Of a DNA stretch of 64,000 bases, positions 36,535 through 47,961 are shown one piece after another. The stretch spans positions 33,990,501-34,054,500 of the forward strand of contig CM075674.1 of the NCBI GenBank assembly GCA_037962975.1, written 5' to 3'. The stretch is from Clitoria ternatea (taxonomy: Eukaryota; Streptophyta; Magnoliopsida; Fabales; Fabaceae). The notes beneath the pieces were generated by a model. That model searched no databases, had not been told where the DNA came from, and saw only the letters and a program-made list of their open reading frames with translations. Every line of letters starts with the position of its first letter. The first letter of the stretch is position 1. The position numbers were made by a program, and so were the translations under genes.

Positions 36535-37203
36535 GTATGAGGGACTGTTAAGTTGCTCATATGAGCTACACAACTCTAGAGAAGTCTGGATGCCGGTAGT
36601 ACATTCTGGAAGGTCTCTGGAAGCTCTGTTGCATCCGCTCTAATAAACGAGTGACCGCTCTTCTTGCGCTGCGTACAACGGATTCAGACAACGTAAAATA
36701 AATGATGGAAATCCCAAGAGTCTTTGAGAATCAAAACCCTTAGTATTCGAAAAGTGGTTGAAAGGCATTAAATGCGCATGGCATGATTGGACATTAAATG
36801 CATTTTTTACGCACGAGCCATCATTATCCAAGAGTGTAACCGTCGATTGGGCTTATTGGGCCTGGATTCAAACTGAAAGGGGGGGCCATTTTGCCAAAAC
36901 ATTTACTAAAACGTTACCATTTTCGCGCTCATACGTGACGAAACGACAGAGTCGTTTCAATTTGAAAGGTTGCGTTTTGAGGCAAGCATTGTAACCTTCG
37001 ACGGAACACTATGCCTCCTCATTACCTATAAAAGGGGCTCTTAGCAGATTTTGGAATCCACTCTTGTTTTCAAGCTTAGTGAACCTCTGCTCAAATTTCT
37101 TGGAAATTTCTCTGCCGTATTCAAACTTCTCAAAGATCTTCTTCCTTTAGGTAACCTCCCTTTCCTTCAACTCCTTGCAATTTTTGTTCATTCTGTTTCC
37201 ACC
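36535..37203 (+). promoter_or_regulatory. Putative promoter and leader of the antisense gene, element 1
   Basis: A block at 36781-36830 (GATTGGACATTAAATGC, then GCACGAGCCATCATTAT) recurs, in the same orientation to the antisense gene, at 58983-58933 and 63255-63206 in element 2. A TATA box CCTATAAAAGGGG lies at about 37024-37036, some 170 bases before the chosen ATG. The leader from about 37055 is pyrimidine-rich. All of this lies between the polypurine tract and the antisense gene. Promoter activity is inferred. Confidence 0.6.
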
Positions 37204-39870
37204 ATGCGCCCTGGAGCAGGCAACGCTGGTCCTTCAAACAGGGGGAGTTTTGGCTCTCGTGCCCCCCTTAGCCATCGTGGTGGGAGGATTCCAGTGAATC
37301 TTCCTGTGGCTGGGCCTCGTCGCTCAGAGAGAGCTGAAGCTTCTTCCTCACGAGCGTCCTCTTCCCAACGTCGCTCTGAGGTTCCCTTTGACTCGAGGGC
37401 TACCAGCCGCTCTGATGAAGGGTCAAGTGCTAAAGGTTATCTCTCTGACGATGTTGCTTTTTACCACAGCACGTACGCGTTCCACCGTGCCTGCACAACT
37501 ATGGATCTTCCGGGACGTGAAAAAACACCAGTTCTTCGCTCTGCTGAAGGATGTGTCAATGTTGTGGCACACCGGCTTGACTGGGAAAAGCTCAACAGGG
37601 AGAAACCCTACTGCTGGGTGGAAGAGGAATTCCTAGAGATCCCTTCGCACCATGCGAGTGAGGAAGAATGCACGGTCTCTTTCCACTGCAAAATATACTC
37701 AGACAAGAAATACAAAGCGCGATACGCTGTGCTGGCACCACGTCCCTCTGAGAGAGTATGCCACAGAGTCCCTAATGAGAGGTCGGTCTACATGTATGAC
37801 TTCGTCTTCTTGAAATTAGGGGTACGCTTCCCCATGACGGAATTCCAGATGGCCGTTCTACGCTTCTTAGACTGCGCCCCTACACAACTGCATCCCAACG
37901 GTTGGGGTCTGGTCCGGGCTCTGGAGATTCTGGGGGAGCATTTCAACTTCTCCACCACTGTGGCCAAACTGTTCTACTATTGCCAAGTGGTCCGCCGTGC
38001 TAATAAGAAGGGCGGCCTTGGGTTCATTACCCTCTGTAGTGACTCAAGGGTGATAAATTTCAAATCTTATACGGAATCCGTGAAGGTGGATGGACGCTCC
38101 TTCAAGCATTACTACACGCGGGTCCGTATTCAACCGAATAAGCCGGTCTTTTGGCGAAACAAGGAGGGATTTACCAAGTTTCCTCTTAGCTGGACGCACG
38201 AGCATTTTCTCCTCATGAGCCGTGCTTATTACACAGATGAGAGTGAACTCTCCTCTCATTCTGTTGAGGTCTTGAGCGCCATGCAGACGGCCTCGAAGAC
38301 CCTCAAAGGGTTTTCCAGCAGGCTCCTCTTGGCAGAGGATGACATCCGAAACACCTACCTCCGTAATATCCGCTCTTACTCTATTTGTGTTGTATAGTTA
38401 TTCTGTTTTGATTATCTTCTTCTCACGTGCTAACTCCACTTTTCTTATTTTGCAGAACAAATTGAAAAAGCCTGCCCCGAAATGTTGTCCTTAAGGACCA
38501 TGATGGCTGATGATGACTCCTCCTCCGAGGAGAATGAGATTCAGGCGAAAAGGAACGCCACCAAAGCTCTACTCATTCCCCTGACCTCGGCAGTAGGTGA
38601 AGAAGTTCCTCTCTTTGATGAGAAGGAAACAGAAAAACAAGCTGAGGCCACTGGAGCGGGCGACGAGGAGGCCGTCCCAGAGAAGAAGAAGAAAAAGAGG
38701 CACCTTGCTAAAGAGGCAGATCAAGAAAAGCCCTCCTCTGATGACCCTGTGAAGAAGCGTCAGAAAACGCTCACAGAAACTGGATTGAAGAAGGATAAGG
38801 GAAAGAAGCCCGTTCCTGAATCCTCTACCCCTTCTTCACAGAATGCTTCAGAGCCGGACTCTGGGAATGGTCCTCCTCCGGCATTTGATCCTCCACGTGA
38901 CTCCTTCCTCACTCCTTACTTGTGGTTTCAGGGGTCCATGCCTCCCACTCTTCCAAAGGCACGATATTGCCTCCGCCCTTCCCTCGACGCTGCTGGGGTT
39001 CGAGGTGCTTGCAGGGCGGGCCGTTGGCAGTTGGATGAACTGTCCGGTCTCCTTGAGTCCCTCAGCGAGAAAGCCACTTATATAGAGCAGGTTGAAAAGC
39101 TTGAAACTGAAATTACTGTGAAAGAGGTGTGGGCAGCCAAACAAGCTGAAGTCCATAGAGGCGTGGAGTCGGAATTGAAGAAAACCAAGGAAACGCTCCA
39201 GAGGAAAATTGAGGAGGCAAGCCAAGTTCATTTTGCCAACAAGGCTCTAGAGCGGGAAGTTGCCGACCTTCAGAAACAGAACAAATCCATACCCCTCCTC
39301 GAAGAAGAATTACAACTGGAGAAGAAGAGATCGGCTAAGCTTACTGACGATCTCAAAATTATGGAGGACGGTCGCAACAAAGACCTTGGGGAGTGGGAGA
39401 GCCTTCGGAAGGAGATGCAAGCCCAAATTGAAGAACTCAAGAAGGGTGGTGCGAGTGCTGGGCCTTCAGAAGAGGATTTTGCCAAGGTTCAAAGAAGATT
39501 AATTGCTGCGAAGGCCAAGGCTGCCAAAGCCTTGGAGATATGCAAAAATGTGGCGTATGAATCCTTCGGCCTGGCCCTCCGTCAAGTTTATTATCGTAAC
39601 CCTGGAGTGAAGCTGAATCTGTACGGATTGGATCCGTTCTTTGAATTCCATGGGGGAAAACTTATCGAAGTACATAAGGACGGCTCGCACCATGAACCCC
39701 GTGCATCTCTGTTTGAACTGCCTCCCCTTCCAGAAGGGCAAAGTATGGAGCCAACAACGTCCACCGCTGCCTCTGGAGCTGAAATGCAAGAAGGTGCCCA
39801 AACTGGAGCAGAGGACAAAAAGAAGAGGACAGGAGTGCCCACTGCGGAGGATCAGGCACCGGCCTCTTAA
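37204..39870 (+). CDS. Antisense gene (aORF) of Tat element 1: 'putative gypsy type transposon' domain plus coiled coil, 857 aa, two exons
   Basis: Exons 37204-38362 and 38456-39870 join across a 93-bp phase-1 GT-AG intron (branch-like GCTAACT at 38429). Sister genes at 58545-56010 and 62533-60218 have an intron at the same place. The ATG at 37204 (MRPGAGNAG) is preferred to 37051 because similarity to the sister copy begins just after it (RGGRIP). The first exon holds the domain known as Transposase_28 (PF04195), with MYDFVFLKLGVRFPMTEFQM and LHPNGWGLVRALE. Exon 2 begins with a charged, lysine-rich segment that may act as a nuclear signal. A long coiled coil follows (about residues 580-740), then a conserved end (YESFGLALRQ, YRNPGVKLNLYGLDPF, PLPEGQSM). 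The function of this family is unknown. No stops or frameshifts are seen. Confidence 0.85.
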
Positions 39871-40571
39871 TTTATGCTTTATTCATAGCTGTGTACTGGG
39901 ATCAGCTCCAGTCTTTAACTACTTTGTGACCTGCATAATTTCTTATTTTTGGAAATAAAATTTACTGTTGCTTCTCTTCAACTGCTTGTGTCGAATGTAT
40001 GATTGTTGGATAACTTAGTGCTATACAAAACACTTTATTGTTTTCAATGCTTTTTGAATCCGTTCTGTGTGGTTACCTAGCTGCTTAAAGCGTACTTATC
40101 ACACCGGATTAAGATAACAAATTGTAACAAAGAAGCGACAATTAAGTTAAAGCATGCCCTGTCCCTAAGTATAAGTACATTGGGAAGGGAAATTTTATCT
40201 CAAGAATTACCTTTTAACTTCTTAAAAAGATAGAAATGCTCATCTGTCCTCGAAGATGTAGAGCGGGTACGTTAGCGTTCAACCGCTCTGTGGTGGATAT
40301 TCCATAATTGAGGACGGACATTGCCTTTGAATTTTGGTACAACTTTGACAAGGGTAAGCTTTACGCCTTTCTCTTGAGGTTCGGTTTGGTCCTACATCTC
40401 AAGTCTTCATACGGTGTTCGGTTCGATCCTACTAACCGTACTTGGAGTTCGGTGCAATCCTACAATCCAAGCCTTCAACAGGGGGTTCGGATCAGGGCTA
40501 ATCCTGAACCTACTGCGCCCGTTACTCGGGGTTCAGCGTGGTTTTCTGTATGAACCAGCCTACTGCGCCCA
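39871..40571. other. Region downstream of the antisense gene, element 1
   Basis: About 39880-39960 probably carries the 3' end signal of the antisense gene (AAATAAAATTT near 39953). From 40400 the words GTTCGGTT and ATCCTAC recur irregularly, leading into the 59-bp array. The same kind of sequence, inverted, is at 54660-55110 in element 2. No reading frame is supported. Confidence 0.6.
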
Positions 40572-41043
40572 AGCCTTCGGATGGGGTTCGGTTTGTGGCC
40601 TTGAGGAAGGACCATCCCTACAACCCATGTTATCTTCGAATAGGGTTCGGTTTGTGGCCTTGAAAAAGGACCAGCCCTACAACCCATTTAGTCTTCGAAT
40701 GGGGTTCGGTTTGTGGCCTTGAGAAAGGACCAGCCCTACAACCCATGTTGTCTTCGAATGGGGTTCGGTTTGTGGCCTTGAAAAAGGACCAGCCCTACAA
40801 CCCATGTTGTCTTCGAATGGGGTTCGGTTTGTGGCCTTGAAAAAGGACCAGCCCTACAACCCATGTTGTCTTCGAATGGGGTTCGGTTTGTCGCCTTGAA
40901 AAAGGACCAGCCCTACAACCCATTTGGTCTTCGAATGGGGTTCGATTTGTGGCCTTGAAAAAGGACCAGCCCTACAACCCATTTGGTCTTCGAATGGGGT
41001 TCGGTTTGTGGCCTTAAAAAAGGACCAGCCCTACAACCCATTC
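40572..41043. repeat. 59-bp tandem array, eight copies, in the pol-aORF spacer
   Basis: The word GGGGTTCGGTTTGTGGCCTT recurs every 59 bases, eight times, with AAAGGACCAGCCCTACAACC in each unit. Units differ by only a few bases. Such arrays between pol and the 3' LTR are known in Tat/Ogre elements and can seed satellite DNA. Confidence 0.95.
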
Positions 41044-41377
41044 CACCTCAAGGAGTTACATCGTCAAAACACACGATGTGTGATTGAGATCATCCGTCCT
41101 GAGGGGTCTTCATCAGTCCCTCGAGGAGTTACATCATCAACTACAGAATTGGTAGTTAGATTCCTCTGTCCTGAGGTGTATGCGTGTTAAGCTACGGCTA
41201 TAAATTGCATACATAAGAAAAGTGAGAATGATAGGGCGGTTAAAATGTATTCTCATTAAGATTGAAAGTACATTACATGGAGAGCGTAGTTGGGGTCATG
41301 CCTCGTTAAAACCTTCTTGAGAAAACCCAATGGGAAAAAACTCAAGTAAGGAAAAAGAGTACACGCCGTCTTACCAA
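41044..41377 (-). other. Spacer between pol and the array, with a hairpin unit
   Basis: Holds one unit of the hairpin repeat described for element 2: TCAACTAC, seven-base loop, GTAGTTAGA at 41137-41160. Flanking words (CCGTCCTGAG, GAGGAGTTACATCATC) are shared, inverted, with 54530-54655 and 59265-59600. Downstream of the pol stop on the minus strand the sequence is otherwise featureless. Confidence 0.65.
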
Positions 41378-44300
41378 CTAGCTGTAATAAACACGTAAGT
41401 TCTGAGTGTTCCATTTGTTGCGGATTGGAGTTCCATCAAGTTCTTCCAACCGGTATGACCCTTTTCCAGTCACTTTAGAAACTCTATAAGGACCTTCCCA
41501 TGTCGGTGCTAGCTTTCCTTGGTGAGCGAATTTATTCGCCACACTCGCCTTTCTCAAAACAAGATCTCTGGTGTTGAAAGCTCTGTACCGGACACGTTTA
41601 TTATACCGGAGTGCTGCCTTTGCTTTTACTGCCTGATCTCTGACAAAAGCCTTTTCCCTTAACTCCTGGAGGACGTCCAGTTCTGATGCCAAATTGGCGT
41701 TGTTATCTTCAGCTGAAAAATACTCCACACGAGCCGATCTTGTTTGTAGCTCCACTGGAATCATCGCCTCAACCCCGTACGTCAACCGGTATGGGGATTC
41801 GTTAGTTGAAGAATGAGGCGTGGTGCGGTATGCCCATAAAACATGACATAGCTGGTCAGTCCATCCTCCCTTCGCTTCTCCCAGACGCTTCTTCAACCCC
41901 TTTAGCACTTCTCGATTGGCTACCTCCGCTTGTCCATTGGTTTGGGGGTGTTCAACAGACGAAAATATCTGGATTATCCCCAGTCCTTCAAGCAAATCTG
42001 TGAACTTTTTGTCTGTAAACTGGGTGCCGTTGTCAGTCACAATCCGCCCTGGCACCCCGAATCGAGCTATGATATTTTCATACACGAAACGTCTTGTTCA
42101 CGCAGAAGTGATATGCACTACTGATTCTGCCTCGATCCACTTGGTGAAGTAGTCTACCCCCACGATCAAATATTTGATACCTCCTGGCGCAGTGGGGAAT
42201 GGACCCAAAATATCAAGGCCCCACTGGTAGAACGGCCAAGGTACAGCAGATGAGGACAGCTCTTGGGCCGGTGTATGGTGGAGATTGGAGAATTTTTGAC
42301 AAGCGTCGCACTTCCTAACAAAATCTGTAGAATCCTGCTTCACAGTGGGCCACCAATATCCAGCCCTGAGGACTTTTCTCATTAAGCTCCGACCCCCAGC
42401 ATGGTGCCCACATTGCCCCTCGTGCACTTCCTCCAAAACCGCTTGAACCTCATCCTCTCTCAAACACAAAAGATATGGGACAGAGAATCCCCTTTTGTAG
42501 AGAACACCATCAACCATAGTAAAATATGGTAACTCCCTCCTCACTCGTCTCCTCTCCTTCTCATCAGTGGGAAGTTGACCATCAGCCAGATAGTGAATAT
42601 AGGGGATGACCCAAGAATTCTCATATGGATAGCTCACCATGACAGCATTCAGAGAAGGGTACAGAGGTATGCTAGGTGATGTCAAAGTGCTTTGAACCAC
42701 CGTTGTTGTGCTGCCGGGCTGCTTTGTACTTGCAAGTCTTGATAAGATGTCCGCTCTGGTGTTTTCCTCTCTAGGCACATGCTTGAACTCTAAAACTTCA
42801 AATCTTCCCTTCAACTCATTAACACAATTCAAGTACAATTGAAGTTGCGGCTCCTTCGCTTGGTACTCCCCCTGGATCTGCGAAATCACCAATTGAGAAT
42901 CACTGCATAGTGTGACTGCTGATGCTCCGATGTCAATCGCCACACGGAGACCAGCCAAGCATGCTTCGTATTCAGCCTGGTTGTTGGAGGTCTTGAAATT
43001 GAATCGGAGGGAAATTTCTAGGTGTACACCATCATCACTTTCTACCACAACACCTGCTCCACAACCTTTGCTATTCGACGATCCATCAACGTAAATGGTT
43101 CAATGCGCTCGAGGGGTGGCAGGGTCCGCCCCAGTCATCTCCACAACAAAATCAGCCAACACTTGCGCCTTGATGGCTCCTCGAGGCTCATACGAAATTT
43201 CAAATTCAGACAACTCGATAGACCATTTTATCATCCTTCCGGCGAGGTCTGGCTTGCTAAGCACTGAACGGAGAGGCAAATCCGTTCTCACCAGTACTGG
43301 GTGCGCGTGGAAATAGGGCCTCAACCGTCGTGATGCCCACACGACTGCTAGAGCAGCTTTCTCAATCTTCTGATACCTTCCTTCCGCCCCCTGAAGCGTC
43401 TTACTAGTAAAGTACATCGGCCTCTGCCCTTCAGGGGTTTCTTTAACCAAGGCCACGCCTAGGGCTTCATCAGAGATTGCTAAATACAAGATCAAAGTCT
43501 CACCAGGGTCAGGCTTAACTAAAATTGGTGGACTCGAGAGAACGGCCTTGAGTTGCTGGAAGGCTTGTTCTTGCTTCTCTCCCCATTCAAAATTCTTGTG
43601 TTTCTTCAACGCCTTATACAGGGGAAGGGATCTGTGTGCCATTTTGGGCATGAAACGAGCCAGAGCGGCTACCTTCCCATTCAATGATTGGACTTCCCTC
43701 AGGCTCTTGGGGCTCTGCATATCCAAGATTGCTTGACACTTCCCAGGGTTAGCCTCAATACCTCGCTGGGTCAACATGAATCCCAAGAATTTCCCAGCTG
43801 GAACGGCAAAGGTGCATTTTAAGGGGTTTAACCTCATGTTGTACTGTCGAAGCCTAGTGAAAACTTGGCGCAGATCTTCAATGTGGTCTCCTCCAGCGGG
43901 CGTTTTGGCTATAATATCATCTATATAAACTTCAACCAGCCTGGTGTGCATCCCTTCAAAGACTTTGTTAATCATGCGCTGATAGGTAGCGTCGACGTTC
44001 TTCAATCCAAAAGGCATGACAGTGTAGCAGAAAACACCGCGGTCATTGATAAAGGCAGTTTTCTCTTGGTCTCCCTCCCACATCGGAATCTGGTTATACC
44101 CCGAATAAGCATCCATGAAACTGAGGTACTGGTAACCAGATGAATCATCCACCATGCGATCAATGTTGGGCAGGGGATATGGATCCTTAGGGCAGCAACG
44201 GTTAAGATCCACATAATCTGTGCACATTCTCCATTTGCCATTAGCTTTCTGCACCATAACTACATTAGAAAGCCAAGAAGAGTAGCGTATCTCTCTTATA

Positions 44301-46852
44301 AAGCCCGCTTTCAACAACTCCTCTGTCTGCTCACAAGCTGCCCTCTGCTTCTCCGGTCCCAACCTCCTCTTCTTCTGGGCCACCGGTCTTGTTTCAGGGT
44401 ACACAACAAGCTTGTGGCAACAGAAATCAGGGTCCATCCCAGGCATGTCTGCTGCTGTCCATGCGAAAAGATCCTTGAACTCCTGCAGAAGGGCTAATAA
44501 GTGTTGCTCCATAGCAAACTCCAGCTTATCATTGATGTGCGTGACCTTCTCTGGGGAATCCCCTAAGACAACATCCCTGGAACCACCATCCGGTGTGGGC
44601 TTAGAGGGATTGAGTGGATCAATCTTCAATTCCGCTCTGGGGTCCAGATCAATTAGACTGACAGACCCTGCCGCTGTTCCTCCGTCGTTCAGCTTCCTCT
44701 TCTTGTTGAATGCTTCCAACTTGACCATGTTGAGGCTCAGGTTATAACAATATCGAGCCATCTCCTGATCACTACGGAGAGAGGACACACCGTTGTCCTT
44801 GTCAATGAATTTGATCAAGAGGTGAGGAGTGGATACAATTGCTTTCATCACATTCAGTGTAGGATGACCTATGATACCGTTGTATGGGGATTCCACATCA
44901 ATCACCAGAATTCTTGACTTGACTGTTCTCGCTCCAGGCTCTCCTTCAAAAGAAATCAGAGTGTCAAGATACCCCTTGGTGGGTTGCTTGGCTCCATTGA
45001 ACGCTGTGAGTTCTTGCGTGTAAGGTTTTAAATCTACATCATTGAAACCCATTCGTTTGAAACAATTATAAAAGATAACATCACAAGAACTTCCCTGATC
45101 GACGAGGATCCTCTTGACATCCTTATTGGCTATGACTGCCATGATAACTACTGCATCATCACCTCCTGGAATTGTTGGGCCAAAGTCATCATCAGTAAAT
45201 GACACCGTCGGAGCTGCCATACCGTCCCTGAAAGGGCGGTTATCCCTTGGTTTGCCCTGGACAGATAGAATCATCCTGTGGTGATTCTTTCGTGCTGTGA
45301 TTCACGCTCCTCCTCCCGCAAATCCTCCAGCTATCATCTCAATCACTTCCCGTCTGCCCTGCCTCTACTGCTGGGGCATGTTATTTTGTTGGGCACCTCC
45401 AGTAATCACTACTCCCTTCTGCTTTTCAGCTGCAGTGAACTTCCTTGCTGGATTACGTGTATTATCATCTTCGTCATCAGGATCTCTACTCCTTTTTTCC
45501 ATCCTCTGAGGCTTGTCTACAGATTTCTCCTTGAATAAATACTGCTTCAGCTTTCCTTCTCGAATGAGAGTTTCCACCGTATTCTTTAATGCCTTGCACT
45601 CATCAGTATTGTGTCCTGTCTGTTCATGGAAAGTGCAACACTTGCGTGGGTTACCACCCCTCTTGACTGGGGATGGTTTCCTTATACCAAAGACGTTCAA
45701 CGTTGGCCAACCAACCTCCCTCATGATTTGGGAGTGCCTGGTGTTCAACGGAGCATAGTTGTTGAACAATGATACACGCCTATCTCGTGGATGCGGGCGA
45801 GCGTTTACAAAGTCTTCTCTAAAGGCATGCTTCTCAGGTCTCACTCTCTCCTTTTCTCTCCGTGGCTGCTGAGTAGGTGCTGAAGGCTTCATTCTTGTTG
45901 CGGTTGCCTCCAGATGCATCTCTATGCCCACGTATTTGGAAGCTTTCCTTCGAAACTCCTCGAAGGTTGTTGGGGGGCTCTTTGCCAAAGATAGGGTAAA
46001 GGCTGAACCAGGCTGAAGAGCTTCCACTACAATATGAAGTTGTATGGCCTTCGTGAGGTTGGGGACCAAAGCTGCCTCCTTATAAAACCTTTTCAAGAAC
46101 TCCTTAAGAGTTTCGGTTTCTCCCTACCTTATCTGGGCCAGGGTGTGAGAAGTTCTTGGGATATCCCTAGAGATGACAAAATGGCTTTCAAATGCAGCGG
46201 CCATTTCCTCCCAAGAGTCTATAGATCCTGAGGATAAGCTTTTAAACCAGCTGAGAGCCTCCTCCGTTAGTGTTCTTGAGAACATCCTACACATAACATC
46301 TTCATCTGCTCCCAAATACATAGCTTCATACACATAAGCATCCAAATGCTTAGTGGGATCGGTTTCTCCATTATACTTCCCTATCGACAGTGGCTGAGTT
46401 GTTTGCAAATGTTTCGGGATGGCAATGCTCATCAGCCTTCTTGAGAAAGGGACACTGAGCTTGTACGTCCCTGAAGTCACCACCGCCTGCTCCCTTCTCC
46501 TGGTACTGACTCTATCATCAGAGTCTTAAGTCTCCTCTCTCTCTTCATACGTGGGGATCTTCGAATACTGGAGGGCTGTAGACCTGCCCCTCGCTGATGC
46601 GTGGTGAGTCTCTTCTGCATGGGACGTTACCCTGTCTCCAGCTCCTCCTCTCTCCCGCTTCAACTCCATCAGCTTCTCCCTGAGTTGCCTGATAACCTCA
46701 TCACGAGGGTCAGGCGTTTGCACTTGCACCATCCTCCGGGTTTGAGTTACAGGGGACTCGAAGACAAGTCTCCTTCCAGTCTGTTGATGGGTCACATCCT
46801 CTACGTGACCATCAACGAAATCTCTCCCATCACCTTCCATCGTGACAACCAA
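41378..46852 (-). pseudogene. Gag-pol of Tat element 1, one reading frame with six in-frame stops
   Basis: The frame from ATG 46852 to TAG 41380-41378 stays open without any frameshift except for stops at 46528-46526, 46126-46124, 45367-45365, 45304-45302, 43102-43100 and 42100-42098. In order it encodes Gag (RLMSIAIPKHLQTTQPL, with a zinc-knuckle-like CCTFHEQTGHNTDEC), an aspartic protease (LVDQGSSCDVIFYN), reverse transcriptase (MDAYSGYNQIP and catalytic YIDD), a gypsy RNase H, a second archaeal-type RNase H (TIYVDGSSN), and an integrase with HHCC zinc finger and DDE core (VTDNGTQF). At two stops element 2 shows tryptophan and arginine codons in the same place, so these came from TGG and CGA. 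The stop at 45367 could be natural, between gag and pro-pol. The copy cannot make full polyprotein. Confidence 0.93.
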
Positions 46853-46883
46853 ACTTCTACGAAAATGGGAATAACTCTAACGA

Positions 46884-46901
46884 GTCCCACTGGGCGTGCC
46901 A
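46884..46901 (-). other. Primer binding site of Tat element 1
   Basis: Minus-strand TGGCACGCCCAGTGGGAC lies one base inside the 5' LTR. It ends like the complement of a tRNA CCA tail, as required, but I do not recognise the exact tRNA. Confidence 0.65.
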
Positions 46902-46902
46902 A

Positions 46903-47703
46903 TGAACTGGTCTGAACCGGGGTCTAGGATCCGGTGTGGGACCAGCCACAAGAATATAGGTGTTTTTAGGGTTTGCACACCGGAACAGTGAGTATCCGGT
47001 GTATTAATCCGGTCTCTAAATGGGAGAAGCCGGTCTTGTTGTCCTGGAGATCCTTCACACCAGCGTTTCGCGTTGCAGGGGGGCGAAAGGTGGTGCCACC
47101 TGTAAAGATTCTCCGACGCTCAAGTTAGAAGAGTGTAAGAACTCAGCGAATGCTCAAGCAATGTAATAGTAAAGTGTAAGTTAGAACAACGTAACCTTGC
47201 ATGTGTATTGAAATGAGCTATTTATAGTTGAACGTAGGAAATAAATCGTTGGGTGCAAGTAGGCCCCTTGGTTCTGATAGCGTGTGAAGTGTGTCCATCA
47301 AAGTGGCTCAGTACTCAGAGTGTGTCAGGGGGGTAGGTCAATTATCAGAGTACGATCCCATAGGAAGAAGAGAGGATAATCACCTTTCCGCATAATCTGC
47401 TGACACATGTACTTGCTTTCTGAGGCCATTGACGTGACATATTTTGCTACATACAGTATCTTCGCTGATAAGTTATTAGGGGCTCTTATCTCGCTGTGAC
47501 TGAGAAACTAACAGTTATATAAATGTTCTGTGAAAATGAACAATGATCCGTTATAGAGAAAATAAGTGGGGCGGTTGTGAGATGAGAACGGAAGGCCAGA
47601 CATCGGATATCCGGTGTGGTAATGTTGAACCAGGACACCGGTTTTCCTTACATGAGGTCACTCTGACGTCACAAGATCGGGGGCCGGTATCCAGACCAGA
47701 TCA
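46903..47703 (-). repeat. 5' LTR of Tat element 1 (801 bp)
   Basis: Same length as the 3' LTR at 35719-36519, with 12 transitional differences including an adjacent CG-to-TA change (35918-35920 compared with 47102-47104). GGTCT follows at 47704-47708, repeating the five bases before the other LTR. Confidence 0.97.
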
Positions 47704-47708
47704 GGTCT

Positions 47709-47961
47709 AAAGACATCGAAAGACTTGATCAAGTAAACCTTGAGTGAGTACGAACTTCTTTATTTCAAAAGCAAATTAACTTTTACGGACTCGCCATTTC
47801 TTTTGCAAAAGGAGCTCTACGGACTCCTGGCACACTTCAACAGAATTGTTAGATAAACAAATAGTACAGACTTTATTTTAGCTGAGAGTCTTGATATGTA
47901 TTATTAACAAATCACATGAGGTTCAGACTACTCAATCATGAGTTTAGACTTTACTCTAACA
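47709..47961 (-). repeat. SIRE-like copia 3' LTR, right part
   Basis: Continuation of 34648-35718 after the nested element. It ends CTCTAACA on the plus strand. Immediately beyond, ATCTCCCCCTATTTATTG is the inverse of an AATAGGGGGAGAT polypurine tract, the signature 3' junction of SIRE-type copia elements. Confidence 0.65.

Larger units (their letters stand above)
35719..47703 (-). mobile_element. Complete Tat-lineage Ty3/gypsy retrotransposon (element 1), 11,985 bp
   Basis: Two 801-bp LTRs bound the element, and GGTCT target duplications lie at 35714-35718 and 47704-47708. In minus-strand order it has the 5' LTR (46903-47703), primer site, gag-pol in one frame (46852-41378), a spacer with hairpin and 59-bp repeats, an antisense gene on the plus strand (37204-39870), a polypurine tract and the 3' LTR (35719-36519). 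An extra archaeal-type RNase H before the integrase and an antisense ORF between pol and the 3' LTR are hallmarks of the Tat lineage. The LTRs differ at 12 of 801 positions, so the insertion is young; gag-pol nevertheless has six stops. It sits inside a copia LTR. Confidence 0.95.

Noticed and set aside
37051..37203. Upstream ATG as the start of antisense gene 1
   Set aside because: The extra 51 codons are not found in the sister genes and overlap the probable leader just after the TATA box; similarity begins after the ATG at 37204.
39260..39860. Several ORFs in other frames over the aORF coiled coil
   Set aside because: They are shadows of the GC-richer coding frame and do not recur at the matching place in the sister genes.
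37204..39870. Antisense gene as a captured host gene
   Set aside because: Three copies in the same relative place in two elements, and the known 'putative gypsy type transposon' family match, show it is a standard part of these Tat elements.
42912..44747. Plus-strand ORFs over Tat pol
   Set aside because: Shadows of the minus-strand pol frame, which has clear RT, RNase H and integrase motifs.
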